Source of the DNA: Stenopsyche tienmushanensis | Taxonomy: Eukaryota > Arthropoda > Insecta > Trichoptera > Stenopsychidae | NCBI GenBank assembly: GCA_008973525.1 | Contig: WACJ01000522.1 | Span: 1,736,001-1,800,000 of the forward strand | DNA: 64,000 bases | Direction of reading: 5' to 3' | Part shown: in pieces, positions 46,029-58,241 of the stretch | Layout of the letters: each line of letters starts with the position of its first letter | Position numbering within the stretch: position 1 is the first letter of the stretch | Notes under the pieces: generated by a model | Told to the model about the DNA's origin: nothing | Seen by the model: the letters and a program-made list of their open reading frames with translations, nothing else | The model's database searches: none | Program-made: the position numbers and the translations under genes

Positions 46029-46696
46029 CGAGGCATATCCCGAAAGTAAGTGTACTAATTTTTTAAATATATTTTTAGAAAAACATAATCGCTATCCCGT
46101 TCAATGCATTTGTTAAGTCGTGGCATAAGCTTCTTAAGCCCTCCTCGAAGAACTCTCCCGCCAACTCCTTGCCCCATTTAAGAACCTCTTTATGCACCTG
46201 CTCGTAGGTTGAAAATTTAATTCCACCCATGTGTTCTTTCAAGGAGGGGAAAATATAATAATCTGAAAGCACTTAGCCAGGGGAATAGGTAGTTTAAAAC
46301 ATCCCAACCAAATAAGTCTAAGAGCACCTTGGTTGCTAAGACTGTGTGAGGACGGGCGTTGTAGTGCATCAAGCACACTCCTCTCGTCAGTATACCATCA
46401 TTTCGTTTTGAATGCTTCTTTTGAATTGTTTCAGGGACTCACAATATCATTGTGCATTGATGATCCCTTAGGTAGAAATTCGATCAAAATTATGCCTTTT
46501 CAATCCCAAAATATCGAGGGTACGATTTTTTTTTTTGCTGAAATTTTGGTTTTGAATTTTTTGATAAACAGGGAATTAATGTGATACCACTTTGACGACT
46601 GTCTTTTTGGCTACCAATCAGTATGGCCAATCTTTAAAAAACAAAAAACCACAGCCCGCTATTGTGACAGTACACTTACTTTCAGGATATGCCTCG
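46029..46696 (-). mobile_element. Internally deleted mariner with well-preserved inverted ends
   Basis: CGAGGCATATCCCGAAAGTA (left) and CGAGGCATATCCTGAAAGTA (right, minus strand) both continue AGTGTACT: about 28 bp with one mismatch. Between them, minus-strand pieces include FWDWKGIILIEFLPKG, then YYIFPSLKEHMGGIKFSTYE and GKELAGEFFEEGLRSLCHDL. The HTH, first Asp and much of the core are gone. It could once have been mobilised in trans. Confidence 0.85.
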
Positions 46697-46929
46697 TAAA
46701 TTCTAACTAAAAATTTTGTAATTAGGCTTTGAGACGTGGTCGTATGCGCATTTCGCTCTTATAATGACAATAACACTGTTATACCTTGATTCTTTATTTC
46801 CCACACTTTTATGATTATTTTGAATAAAGATAAAGGATTGGCTATCGAAATTCAAAAAAAGTAGGTCAAAATAAAATAAAGCTGATATTCTAACAGCGCT
46901 GCCAACAATTGAACCAAGTCGTTAAAAGT

Positions 46930-47157
46930 TGAAAATACTGCATATTTCTCGAGAAATATGCAAATTTGAGAATTCCTATTTCTCGAGAAATTTTAGGCAT
47001 CAGTTTTTATTGTATAAAATATACATCCTGTACTTATTCCTTGCGCCATAAAAATATCCATGCTTGATTGTCTATCAAAATGTCTCGAGGATTCTCGGGA
47101 AATTTGAGAGATGAAATCGAGATTTTTCATTTAAGAAATCAGAATCCCTAATCACAG
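46930..47157 (-). mobile_element. hAT-like non-autonomous element with TTTCTCGAGAAA motifs, copy 1
   Basis: The minus-strand terminus TAGGGATTCTGATTTCTTAA at about 47155 matches the + strand terminus at about 56602. The interior shares GAAATTTTGATA and GCAAATTTGAGAATTCCTAT. The palindrome TTTCTCGAGAAA recurs at 46944 and 46978. Confidence 0.5.
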
Positions 47158-47159
47158 CG

Positions 47160-48523
47160 CTAATTGTACATGATATTGAATAAAAAATGATAAAGTAAAC
47201 GAAAGATCATATTTTTGCATGACAATATTAAGCCACATGTTGCTTCGGCGATGAAAAATGTGATACTGGAATTCGCACTGGAAGTTTTTCTTGTTTAGCA
47301 TATTCGTCGTATTAAAACATTAAGAACGGAATAGAATTGAGTCAATACTTTGAATGAAATCAATGCTTTAAAGTCTTAATTATACCGATTTGTGTCTATA
47401 AAGAATATAACAGTCGTACCTACGAAATTAGATAAGGACTCAAGGGCGAGATTCCCAATATATTAATTGCATCGTGGGTACGAAACGCGCTCTATCCTTA
47501 AGCCCTTTAATTTTCCTAATAAGTTTGGCGCGTATGTCTGCATTGCGCAATTTCCCTATCCTTTTACTCGTCAACGCCAAAGCCTTTATTTGTAGTCGGT
47601 TTCAATGTCGTCGCAACATTACCACCTAACAAACGTGATCATGTTTCCTTGTGTGGTTTGTTTGAAACCAACTTAATTAGAACGAAAACATTTTTAAAAT
47701 TGTATGAAAATGTCATGTAAGTATTCATATTAAATCTATGAGTACTAGTTTTTTCCCCCTACAATAATTTAAAGCATAGGGTTTTATCAGTTTTGAGTGA
47801 AATTTATATCTAGTTTGGGTACTTTATAAGCTTTTGAGATTCCCAAACAGAAGTTTTAGTTCAACAGGTGTGTTTAACTGAGCAAATGCATTATTCTCAT
47901 GCACGACAGTCGCTTCTTCTTTGAGAATGACGTACTAAAAGCAAAATTCTAAGCACTGTTCGTTTATCTTTCCACTTGAACTGTTTGATCGTCCGAAGAA
48001 GAAGTTTTGCGAATGTAGACGTGTGATTTTAACATTTGATGTAACAAACGGTACACCGAATCACTTTTCCCCAAGGCAATTTTTTTCAACTATTTCCAAT
48101 CGAGATTATAGTATTTAGCCTGCATCGGGCCTAATTTAATTTTAGAAATTGATTCATCGAGTATTATTATGCAATCGTCATTTTACGCAATAAAGACCAT
48201 AGTACAAATGACTAGGCGGATTTAAGGCGACTAAAACTCTCATCCGAGCGCAAATTCAATGCAATCTTCCAAAGCAATGATTTTAATTGAATTATATTAA
48301 TCGACCTAGGAAGTATAACATTTTCATTCCATTGAACAATAAATATTCACAATTTAAGCTCAAAAATTTGAACTTTAACAAGAAAATAATCTATAATATA
48401 ACGTATTAACTCGTTCGTCGCTGCGTCCACCAGATATGCGCGACGGGGATTTAACAAGTTATTTCATTTCTATTTAATGGAATTAGTACATGCAAATATA
48501 AAATAAACAATATATCCCTACAC
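47160..48523. other. AT-rich non-coding sequence
   Basis: Nothing supported. Confidence 0.5.
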
Positions 48524-48600
48524 ATCCCTTTGCGGTCCTATGTCGAATCTGATTCGACATAGATTTTATTCCCGTGGGTCCTATGTCGACTCTTTACGCG
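48524..48600 (+). repeat. piggyBac-like terminal fragment with a perfect palindrome
   Basis: CCCTTTGCGGTCCTATGTCG resembles TTAACCCTTTGAACTCCTATGTCG at 50632-50656. It contains CTATGTCGAAT-CTG-ATTCGACATAG (48538-48562), a perfect 11-bp inverted repeat, and a second CCTATGTCGACTC downstream. It is probably one end of a piggyBac-type element; no partner end is seen. Confidence 0.4.
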
Positions 48601-48673
48601 CGCTTTCGTGAGCATCTCCAATTATACTATTTTTAAGATATTTTTTTCGTAATCATATAATATTTTTGTGTGA

Positions 48674-48778
48674 AAGTGCCGTACATCGCATATTGACTGA
48701 AAATTTGAACACGAGAAAGCTGTGCGCAAGATGAGTACCGCGTTTGCTCACAACGAAAAAAAAACCAGCATCATAATA
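48674..48778 (+). mobile_element. Mariner fragment, copy 5
   Basis: The + strand reads SAVHRILTENLNTRKLCAR followed by VPRLLT, the HTH block of the mariner family described at 7012-7856. Confidence 0.7.
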
Positions 48779-51700
48779 ATCATTCAATAAAATATTTAGC
48801 GATATTTGGTTGAAGCCTTGATGTAAAAAATTTCAAAAAATAATATGTCTCTATTATTAAAATGGATATAATTATCATTAATATTGAGTACATATTGGTT
48901 GGATTTGGTGGTTATTTTTAAAAATGAAATTTATGCAATCACTGGTAGTTTTGGTTATTAATTCCATAAATTAATATTATTTTCATTTTTGACCACATAA
49001 AAATAGCACAACTGAATAAAAATTCTTAGCCCCACGAAGGAGAAGAGAATATTACAACGTCGCAGTGAAACGCTAAATTTATCTCTCGCAAAAATGTTTT
49101 AGAAGATTAAAAATTCTTTACCCTATTTTTTTATAACGCAAACCAAATAAGCTATCATAGAGTTTCGGGGGATGATTATGTTTATATTTGGGGCTTATTT
49201 GCTTCATTATGGGAGACTGAATAAATGTAACACGACTAATGTCTGTAAATCAAAAATGCGCTCGTATATTTTTATTGGTTTGTTATATTTTTGGTTTTCG
49301 AGCGCTTTTAAAATCAATAGCACTGGGAAGCCTCTTATATTTCTATTTGATTTTACTTTTGAAAAAGTACTCTTCTCCACTTAATAACTCTCCATTTAAA
49401 AGTTTTTTCTTCGCAAAGAAAAGAAGGTTTTCTTTTATTAAACTTTTCATCTTTATTTTTCATATTAACAAGTTTTCAATGTGATATGACATATATTCAA
49501 TATTGGGTTATTTTACAAGAGCGATGTGTCATTTGTTCAGCTGCATTGAAAAGATATTTTGTTAATCCTAAAACATATATTAATATAAGAATTTTTAAGA
49601 TATTATCCTTTTAATTGGTTATCTATTTACTTGATATTATGTTTATGAATAAAAACAATTAATCACTAAGTCAGGGGACCTGCTATTACTAAAAACATCT
49701 CTTAAAACTCACTAACTTATTCTCGACAAATGTATCTTGTGATTAATATATTTATAATACGATTTCTGAGAATATGTTTAATTGTTTTATAAAGACAAAT
49801 GGGAACCTTGCTGAAAACGACACAAAAGATCTTTGTTAATTTCCATTTCGAGACATGCTACTTCTTGGCTTTAATTATTTTCTTATAGTTGCCAATGGAA
49901 ACATCATTATTTCTTACAAAAATAATTGTTTTTGTTACAAAAATGTAATCAAATCAATCAACGACGATTGAATATCTAATTCGTGTATCATTTACAGATT
50001 TTTTTAAATCTTATTTGAATATAATTATTTCAATGGAAACTACTAGAGCTGCTTTTTTTGCCAAAGCTTTGTGTGTGAATAAAAGTGATTACGTGTGATA
50101 AAGGTGATAAAAAGTTGAGATAAATATGCAAAAGTCACTATAAATATTACATTAAAGTATCGTTGAGTAAACATAATCAAAGTAAATGTTCATGAATTTT
50201 TAAAGAAGTTTCGATAATATTCCAATTGGGAGCTATTAAGCCGGAATCCGGTTCTGTTGGGTGATATTGGAATGGTATACATGTGCCTTATTTAATATTT
50301 TAGAGTGTTTTGGGAAAATATGCTACGGAATGTCAATCATCGTTATTGATAAAATATAAAAAGATTGATATAATCAGCGAATTTGGGGAAATCCTGTAGA
50401 CAATATATAATATTAACTGTATTTTAATAGTTGGTTTAATTTTTTTTATATCTATATACAAAAGTCATTGATAATATTGATGAAATTTACACAATTAAAA
50501 AAACCGGTTTTGAAAACCCGGTTTTCAGGCATAAATTGTATCATTTGAAAATCGGTTTTTTTAATCTTAAAAATACTTTTTTGAAAGAAAAAATTTTGGA
50601 CGAAAAAGATTGAACCGTTTATTTGACAGTGTTTAACCCTTTGAACTCCTATGTCGAGGCTATATCGATTTTTGGTTTTTAATTAATACAGATTAATGCA
50701 TTTTTTGTTATGATTATTGATTGTTCTGATAATTTTAAATTTGTCTTAAAAATGTCTAATTGCATGTGCCAATGATTGTATTTTTTATTTTTCTGATGAT
50801 ATATTATATTCAATAATTGAATGACATTTTAATATAGCTGTTATTTTAATTTTATATTTCATGTATTTATTAAAACAGTAAACCGGTGTAAACCGGTTTC
50901 GTTCGAAAATCAAAAACCGAAAACCGCGTTTGAAGATATATTTGAAGTCCTAATTATGGAGATATAACATAATATGAGCTAATTTAACTTTAATACCTTG
51001 GTGAAGATATTGTATTTGTACAGCCGATGATAAAAGCTCAAGCTCACCTGAAACAAATTAAATAATAATTAGATTTTTTGTAATAAAAGCATTTCTTTGA
51101 AAACAACAAAAATATGGTTATTCGAGGATCGAATAAATTTGCTAGCCTGAGCTATATAAATGTTGCTACATTTTATTGTCCAGTAATGTAACTTTATGGA
51201 GCCTGCGAAATGAGCTTATTAAGCCTGAATTTCGTCCAGTCCTTCCACACAAAGGTAAGGTAATTAATTACCTTTTAGTGCGCCAAACGGCTGCCTGTAT
51301 TTTATTATGTTGGCATTTACAAACGTTCACAATCTATTTCCGAGAATTAGATTGAAATAATTTGATACAGATATAAAATCGCTTTATAACAATGAGGCAT
51401 CTTCTCTGAATTTGATCGATCGGATAAAGAATCATCATTCGGATGACTTTCTACAAAGCAAATATGGTGTTTCATCTGTCAGACTTTATATGAAATACGG
51501 CATTGCACGAACATTGCATAAAAGTATCTTTGGCACGCGATATTATTCAAGAAGTCGGTGAAAGGTTCGCAGAGTTCACGCGGGAGTAATCATTTAGACA
51601 AATATATTGTATTGAAAAAAACTATTTTTTGTACTGAAATTTCTCGTAGAGTATCTTCTGGTGGTGTTTACTATCTGCGATATAATTATTTTTTACTCCT

Positions 51701-52080
51701 CTAAGTAAATAGAGAAGACGACTTTCTATCGATCACGTTTTATCACGAACTTAAAGAATGTAACCGTCGAAAATATATGATAGCTGATGTGACTTGTAAG
51801 CATGGAAATCATATACAACTGTAAAATTAATTTGAAAACGACAATCGTAATAATAGTCGAAAAAATATAAATAATAATACAAAACTTAAAGAAACTGCTA
51901 AAAATTACATGCAATTTCATATTATCAACCCAAAAATTAGCCCGATCTTTAACAGTTTGTAAATAGAGATTAGAAATGGATTGCTAATGATAATTTTAAA
52001 TCTAAGAAATAGTAGCTTTCTTAAAGCATTCTGATCCTCAGGTCTAAATTGTTCTACATCTCATAAGCTAAGGGTCGAGG
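48779..52080. other. AT-rich non-coding sequence
   Basis: A piggyBac-like end (TTAACCCTTTGAACTCC) lies at 50632, and scattered AACCGGTTTT strings at 50500-50930 look like decayed element ends. No gene supported. Confidence 0.45.
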
Positions 52081-52087
52081 TGCCTGC

Positions 52088-52340
52088 TACTGTCTTAATA
52101 CCGCGTAAGGTCTAACACAGTAATTCCAGGATATCCTCATTACCAGATTCAAACCGTTGAGGTTTAACTCTCGATGTATGGACTCATTGGTGCATCTAAG
52201 CATCCATGAGTCAAATTTCCATATTTCAGCAGCATATAAAAAATGGAGTGGATTAAACTCCTAATAAGCTTTTTCTTGGTACTGTTCCTCATGTCTCTAA
52301 TTAGGCGACTGTCCATTCCTGAAGCCGTACGCCTGTCATC
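52088..52340 (-). pseudogene. Non-LTR reverse transcriptase C-terminal relic (RTE-like)
   Basis: Minus-strand pieces in two frames: STKKKLIRSLIHS, LYAAEIWKFDSWML, then MRISWNYCVRPYAVLRQ. The order K..LI.SL..S..LYGAE.W ... RISW...VR...VL+ matches the region after the RT palm in RTE-like and related LINEs. A frameshift separates the blocks. A family call beyond that is not possible. Confidence 0.45.
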
Positions 52341-52344
52341 TATA

Positions 52345-52949
52345 TTAGATTACACAGTTCTAGCAGCGCTTTTATGCTTTTGCCTCCTAATTCCTTCAAA
52401 AGCTCGGCTTTTATATTATCATTGCCCGTATTTTGAGTGCATCCCGAATCTCTGCTTTGTAGTTTGGTTTTCAAAGGAGTAGTGAGAGGTTCCCGTTGTT
52501 GAGGCTTCACTGTAGAGTCCGGAATATTCTCGCTACATTTTCAGAACAAAAATGTTTCCAATATGGTCCTCTATCACCCAAGTTTGTGATTTAAAATCGC
52601 TGGTTAAAAGTTTGTTCTTTTTGAAGAGATCTTTATGGTATGGTTATTCGAATTAATTTCTATTTTAGTACTCTTGTTTGCCCTCTGCGGATGAATTTCA
52701 TGTTTTCCTCATTACATACCATTTGACTATTTTATCCCATGTGATGGTAAAATATCCAGGTTTTTTTTCTTTTCATTCCACGACTTATGATATATTTTTT
52801 TTATTAATAGTAAAGAAGTCATATTTCATCATGACATCGATCCCATACCGCAAGAGCATCTTGGAATTAAATTGGGAAGATTATTATTTTTTTTACATCA
52901 TTCGCATTCCGGTCATATATCAATACCACTAAGATATACGATCATCATC
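52345..52949. other. AT-rich non-coding sequence
   Basis: Nothing supported; a frame at 52678-52932 has no motif. Confidence 0.45.
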
Positions 52950-53275
52950 TTTCTAATATATAAAAATGAATCTTTGTTTGTTCGTATGTAATGTGCTGCC
53001 ATACCGTTCATTAGATTGTGATAAAACTTCGTACACTTATTGTTAAAGATTGCGCGAGTAACATAGGTATAGTCTTTTAATATATAAAAATCAATGTTTG
53101 TTTGTTCGTATTTAATGCGCTGCCATACCGTTCATCCGATTGCGATAAAACTTTGTCAACTTATTGTTTACACTTGCAGAAATAACATAAGCATAGTAAA
53201 AATATTGTTTGTGTACAAAGTTTGTTATGCGAAATGTGACATTGCAACGCATGCCGGGTAATCACTACTATATAA
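52950..53275 (+). mobile_element. Helitron-like repeats, two 5' ends in tandem
   Basis: TAATATATAAAAATGAATCT with GTTTGTTCGTATGTAATGTG at about 52958 is repeated as TAATATATAAAAATCAATGT with GTTCGTATTTAATGCGC at 53090. Both continue CTGCCATACCGTTCAT. The second unit runs on to CATTGCAACGCATGCCGGGT then AATCACTAC, a Helitron-type 3' end. The first unit is 3'-truncated. Confidence 0.55.
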
Positions 53276-55415
53276 AATAGCAATATAAAAGCATCGTATA
53301 CAATAAAATTGTATACAATTTATCATACATAATTTGTTCTAAATCATAAACAATAGATCAGATATATGGAAAAATGGCAAGTTCGTGATGTTCTATCGCG
53401 TGAAATTTTGATTTCGTTCATTTCCTATACCGAAACGATCATCGAATCATCACATGATTAGGAGAAAACGACGCTTTATTGTTTTCGTCATTACAATCTT
53501 CGCGGTTATTGGTTTTTAATTGAAGGCTTACACGCCAATCTGCGGTCCAAACGAAAAGTACGCGTATTTGACCCGCATAACACGACACGATCTCTGCGAT
53601 CTCCCAAAGCGAAGACGATATTGCATGCCTTCACAGAATATTTTCAGTTTCGATGGAGATAATTTTGGTAAATTATCAATCTCACTGGCCGAGGTCAAAC
53701 AATGGCGCATAAAAAAAACACTAACGTTAGAATTTATTTTGATAGAATGTATAGCGGATAAAATGTAAAATGGATATTCGGCTCCTCAAGCTTCTTCTCA
53801 ATACGTATGATTATTATAGGATTTTGGATGTTGACAGATTCTCGATCGTCCTAACCCTTCCGCGGCGCCTGGTGTTGACGTTTCGCCGTTTCTGACACCA
53901 GTGTAACGTAGAGCGGGAATCATTGTCGCATACTTTAACATGGTTTTCATACAATTCAAATATGATTGATCTACGGATCCGATCGTAAAATCACATGAAT
54001 ATCTACAATTTGTTGTTTGACGATTAAAAATCAGATTTGATGAACGGAATTTGATGACGAACAGAAAAATTCATTTATTTTTTTTTAAATCAAAATGTCT
54101 CACATGACTTATAAACATGTATTAAATTGACTCATAGTCGAAAATGAGTGTGTTATTATTAATGATTGAAGAATTATAACGGATGAAATTAGTAACACTT
54201 GATCTGGCGACGCGGACATGACTTTAATGTAAAATATTTGAATTTAATCGTCCAAAATTGATTCAAATTAAATATCTTCTTAGCTATCAATTTTTAGATA
54301 CGGTACTTGAAAAAAATATACATTTACGCTTAATTGAAGGTACAGAACGAAGACATGGCAAATGTTCAATACCGAGATTTTACTGTTGAGTCACGGTGAA
54401 GCATTACGTCTGCTGGATGTTATGACAAATGGCGTATGTAAACAGCTTCCGAGAAGTTTTTTGTTGGGATTTCAGGAATGTTAATTATAAAAATGATTCC
54501 ACGTGACGTTTCGCCGGTGAGTTTGTACTCTCTATGCATGCTCATGGCCAAGGAGAAGAAAGTGGTTTGGCGAGCTGCAAACCAACGGACTTGCTAATAC
54601 AAATTGTTCTATTGTAGCGTCGCAACGTCGGATGCCTTCTTCTGCACGTTTACAAGAATAACATAAATATTTCTACTCTATAAGGTTGAACCTCGTGTTC
54701 TTTGATCGTGCAATTGACGAGGAAGACGTCTCGCTAACTTGCGATGCGCTTTACAAAACGCAAACAATTTAACCCATTCAATGCGAGGCATTTTAGCGCA
54801 TATACAAGGCGAGCGCTCGATTAGCGTTTTGCTTGAAGATCTCAAATGTGGTCGATGATCATCATTATTGTTTGAATCCATGGTTATCCTAAATTCGTCC
54901 ACATTTAATATGTATGTCAAATTTGTATGTATCAGGTCATAGATAGACCGTATATGCATATCATGAAATGCGCATTTATTATCAGGATTTTATAAAAATG
55001 TAATATTTTGGTTGAAATTATGTTTTGTTATCGTTATCTGTGTATACACATTAAAGCTTGATCTTTATACGGCAAAACTTGTATTATCTAATAACCATGT
55101 TGTTTGGAACAAATATGGAAAGATGAAGGCTTAGCTGAGATGAATTTCGTAAAGATAACAGTATAATCAAATTGGCCTCTGGCCCTAGACACCTTCATTT
55201 CCTCTTTTTGATTGTGTTAAGCTCTTTTTCTTGTAGTAAAAAATATATTTTCACTCCAAGGCAAAAGACGTATAAAGCGTTATTTATGTTTGTAAAGACA
55301 CAAGAGGTATACAATAACTACAGAGACGATTGATCGGAAGTTTGTTCATTTTGTCGATGTTTGAACGTCTTAATCAAAGTATTCAACTTTTTATGAATTC
55401 AATGTTGTAATTTAA
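53276..55415. other. Non-coding sequence
   Basis: Two frames (53520-53768 + and 54678-54959 -) are in slightly GC-richer DNA but show no motif or clear splice sites. Nothing else supported. Confidence 0.45.
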
Positions 55416-55417
55416 TA

Positions 55418-55830
55418 CAAGGGTAGTCCAAAAAGTACTTGACCTAACGTATAGATAACGGTTGTTGTTTAAACAAAATCACTACCGTAGAAAGCACCTA
55501 TTATTTTGCAAAAATGCATTTATTTCAGAACAAATCAAAGTATTGTTCATCTCTAGTTACTACTTTTCCCATATTTTAGGCAAATTTACAATTCCATCTC
55601 GAAAAAATGTCCCATATTTTAAGACCCAAAATGACATTGATATATATATCAAAAAGTGCTGTACGTTTCATATTGATTAAAAAATTTGACATGAGAAAGC
55701 TGTGCGCAAGACGGGTGCTGCGTTTGCTCACAGTAGAATATAAACAGCCTCGTAAGGATGTTTTAATTGAGTGTTTTGCGATGTTTCACAGAGATAAAGC
55801 CGAGTTTTTGTATTGAAAAAAAATGTATTG
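55418..55830 (+). mobile_element. Mariner relic, copy 6 (5' half)
   Basis: The terminus after TA (55416-55417) reads CAAGGGTAGTCCAAAAAGTA, then CTTGACCTAACGTATAGAT. The coding remnant SKSAVRFILIKKFDMRKLCA continues R.VLRLLTVEYKQ and CFAMFHRDKAEFLY. The N-terminal region is rearranged and the 3' half is absent. Confidence 0.75.
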
Positions 55831-56599
55831 AGCTGAAAGGAGACTGTCGAGAAATAGAGATATTTTGTTCCAGTTTCTTGTTTTTTTTTTGCTATGACGT
55901 AGTACACTGAGTACATAAAAAAGTACTTATTCGCTTAAGTGTATTATAAAGTACGTCAAACTAAAATGCCGCAAAAGCTTTTGATGGTTGTTCTGAACTT
56001 TAATCCGGAAAAGGGAACCGTCATTGACGAGAAGATTAGATTAATAGTTACCTTTTGTATTATAAATCGACAACTTGACGGTGCTCACATATCGAGCCAA
56101 ACGAGATATTGTCACTGATGGAGTTTTTAAAATAAAAACTCGGGATGGCCGAAATACTGAACCCACGGGACCCGAAGAAAATTCGCACAATAAATTAATT
56201 TCATGAGCGTTTCGTCGGACGGGTTCTCGACTCGTTAATGAAGAGTGATTAAACAAAGCTTAAACAAAAATTAAAACTGATTTATATTCACAAACAAAAA
56301 ACGATACACGTTCATATTTTAAACAGAAACATTTTTTGAAAATGAGAGGACCTCAGCTCGCTAAATTAACAAATTAATAACAAACAACATAAACCCGTCT
56401 GCAAAAGTTATACGCACGTTTGCTTTTATTGTGAAATTTACAATTTTACAACACATTTCGTTTATATTTCATTTTTATTTGAATTGAGTTTATATTAAAA
56501 CCACTTTATCAGAAAAACAATTATTTGACTAAATATGCCAATAAAAAGATTTTTCAACATTATAATGAATAAATATAATTTATGATTTTTTGGTACGGT
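55831..56599. other. AT-rich non-coding sequence
   Basis: Nothing supported. Confidence 0.5.
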
Positions 56600-57225
56600 A
56601 GGGATTCTGATTTCTCGAGAAATGAGAATTTACAATATAATTTTTTAAATTTCTCAAGAATTCTCAAGAAATTTTGATAAACAAAAAAATGTATGTAAAA
56701 GTATTGCATATAAATATTATCTTATATATTTGTACTTACGTTAAAACGTTAAAAACGGGTATCCAATTGCGTTTTATGGTTGTTTGAAAAGTAAAATTAT
56801 TTTTGATTTTTTTTAACCTCTCTCTACGGGTCCGTTCTTCTATCGGGCCGTGATGTTGCTGGACGAATGGATGGGAATAGACGGGCCTCGAATAGAAAGA
56901 CTCTCTTCTATAAATAACTATTTATTCCACACGTGTGAGATCGAGAGAGATCTGGCTGCAGGAGGGACGGCTTCCCGCAGCCAAGGCTAACCGACTACTC
57001 TTCCGACTCCCGCCTCCTGCGTGTCTCTACCCATCCGGCAACGGTGCAAGCGCAAGAAGCTATCGGTCGATATATAGGTGCAATGTCTCCGCAGGGCCGC
57101 AAGAGATGGCGCTGTTAAAATAACACATTGCACCTGAAGAGAGATGGAAGATGTCGCTGCTAACAGCGCTACTACGTTTGAGAAATAAGAATTCTCAATT
57201 TTGCACATTTCATGAGAAGAAACAC
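56600..57225 (+). mobile_element. hAT-like element with TTTCTCGAGAAA motifs, copy 2, split by an LTR-like repeat
   Basis: TAGGGATTCTGATTTCTCGA at about 56602 and AGAATTCTCAATTTTGCAC near 57190 correspond to the two parts of copy 1 (46930-47157). The middle is occupied by the repeat at 56815-57176. Confidence 0.5.
56815..57176 (+). repeat. Solo-LTR-like repeat, copy 4 (longest)
   Basis: ACGGGTCCGTTCTTCTATCG, GGCCGTGATGTTGCTGGACG and CTATAAATAACTATTTATTC (a TATA-like string followed by an AT palindrome), then the GAGAGATCTGGCTGCAGGAG to GATGTCGCTGCTAACAGCGC block. Both extreme ends are missing. The TATA-like string about 200 bp from the start would suit a U3 promoter. Confidence 0.55.
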
Positions 57226-57273
57226 TATATTACAGTATCGAAGTTCAATGCTGGAGGTGAATATTCATGGATT

Positions 57274-58241
57274 TTAACCCTTTGCACTCCCAAGTGATTT
57301 TTAATGAATTTGTCTAAAATTTTGTTTAATACCTAAATAAAAATACTTAATATAATGATATTGTATACATATATTGGTATAAAGATCATTTTTTCATTTC
57401 AATGTTTAGAATTCTCCAAACGAAAACAATTTTCTCCACCACTTCAATGTCTTACTTAAAAAGCAGTAATATGTATTTAATTAGTCAACGGTATCCACTC
57501 CATATAATTATGAACTTTTGTTGGCTTAGTAGTTGTAGTTGGATTATTTTCGGTAAATCTCTTATCTTGATCTCCTCGGTTTTCTTCTCAAAGTTTGTGA
57601 GGCTGTTATAACTTTATACTCAACATTGTGACTATTCGTTTATCGCGCCAGGCTAATACCAGTGTATTTTTTTTCTAAATGCTATTTCACTCCCAATTAG
57701 ATTGTCCAGTTAGAAATGTCGTTTTTTTTCATACATACTTTTTGACCAATAGCTCTTTCTGAGTCATCCTTTTGATAACACGTATTGTATATATTGTTCT
57801 GGAGAGCGTTATTTTCTACAATTTTTTTTTTTTCAAACCGCATTTCAAGTTGATGGATTGGAGATGAAAAATGGGCGTTGTACTCAAATCAAAAACGCAA
57901 AAGACAGTGCCTTTCAAAGGGACAGATAAAGAAACCAATCTTTCGACCCGGTCTAATAGTAAAAATAGCTCTTTTAAATGTATAGTGGCACTTCATCCAT
58001 AATTTAAAAAAAAAACATTAAATAGATAGGAAAATGTTGTATTTACTGAAGGAGAATGCATCGTATCGATGAAATAAGTCAATTAATTTTTTGTTTGAAT
58101 TTAAGTCTTTCATTTAAAAAACGACATTCCTAACTGGACAATCTATTATTTCGAGGTAATTTTTTTCTATTTATCATTAAATATATGGTTTCCTTTGGAA
58201 TCTGGAATCGTCTATTGCGAGATTGGAGCTCAAAGGGTTAA
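57274..58241 (-). mobile_element. piggyBac-like element, degraded, with TTAA on both sides
   Basis: TTAACCCTTTGCACTCC (57274-57290) and, on the minus strand from 58241, TTAACCCTTTGAGCTCC. The minus strand encodes LVLAWRDKRIVTMLSI at about 57650-57600 and, further left, KPTKVHNYMEW, corresponding to the (W.DKR.V.ML) and (KP..V.dY) blocks of piggyBac transposases. Stops are present. A 444-bp MITE is inserted at 57700-58143; without it the relic is about 0.5 kb. Confidence 0.7.
57700..58143. mobile_element. 444-bp Tc1/mariner-type MITE nested in the piggyBac relic
   Basis: Ends GATTGTCCAGTTAGAAATGT (left) and GATTGTCCAGTTAGGAATGT (right, minus strand), each continuing CGTTTTTT. TA precedes the left end (57698-57699) and follows the right (58144-58145). 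One mismatch in about 28 bp. No ORF inside. Confidence 0.85.

Noticed and set aside
54678..54959. 93-codon minus frame with ILNVDEFRITMDSNNNDD
   Set aside because: Slightly GC-rich but lacks splice signals, homologues or motifs that I can recognise.
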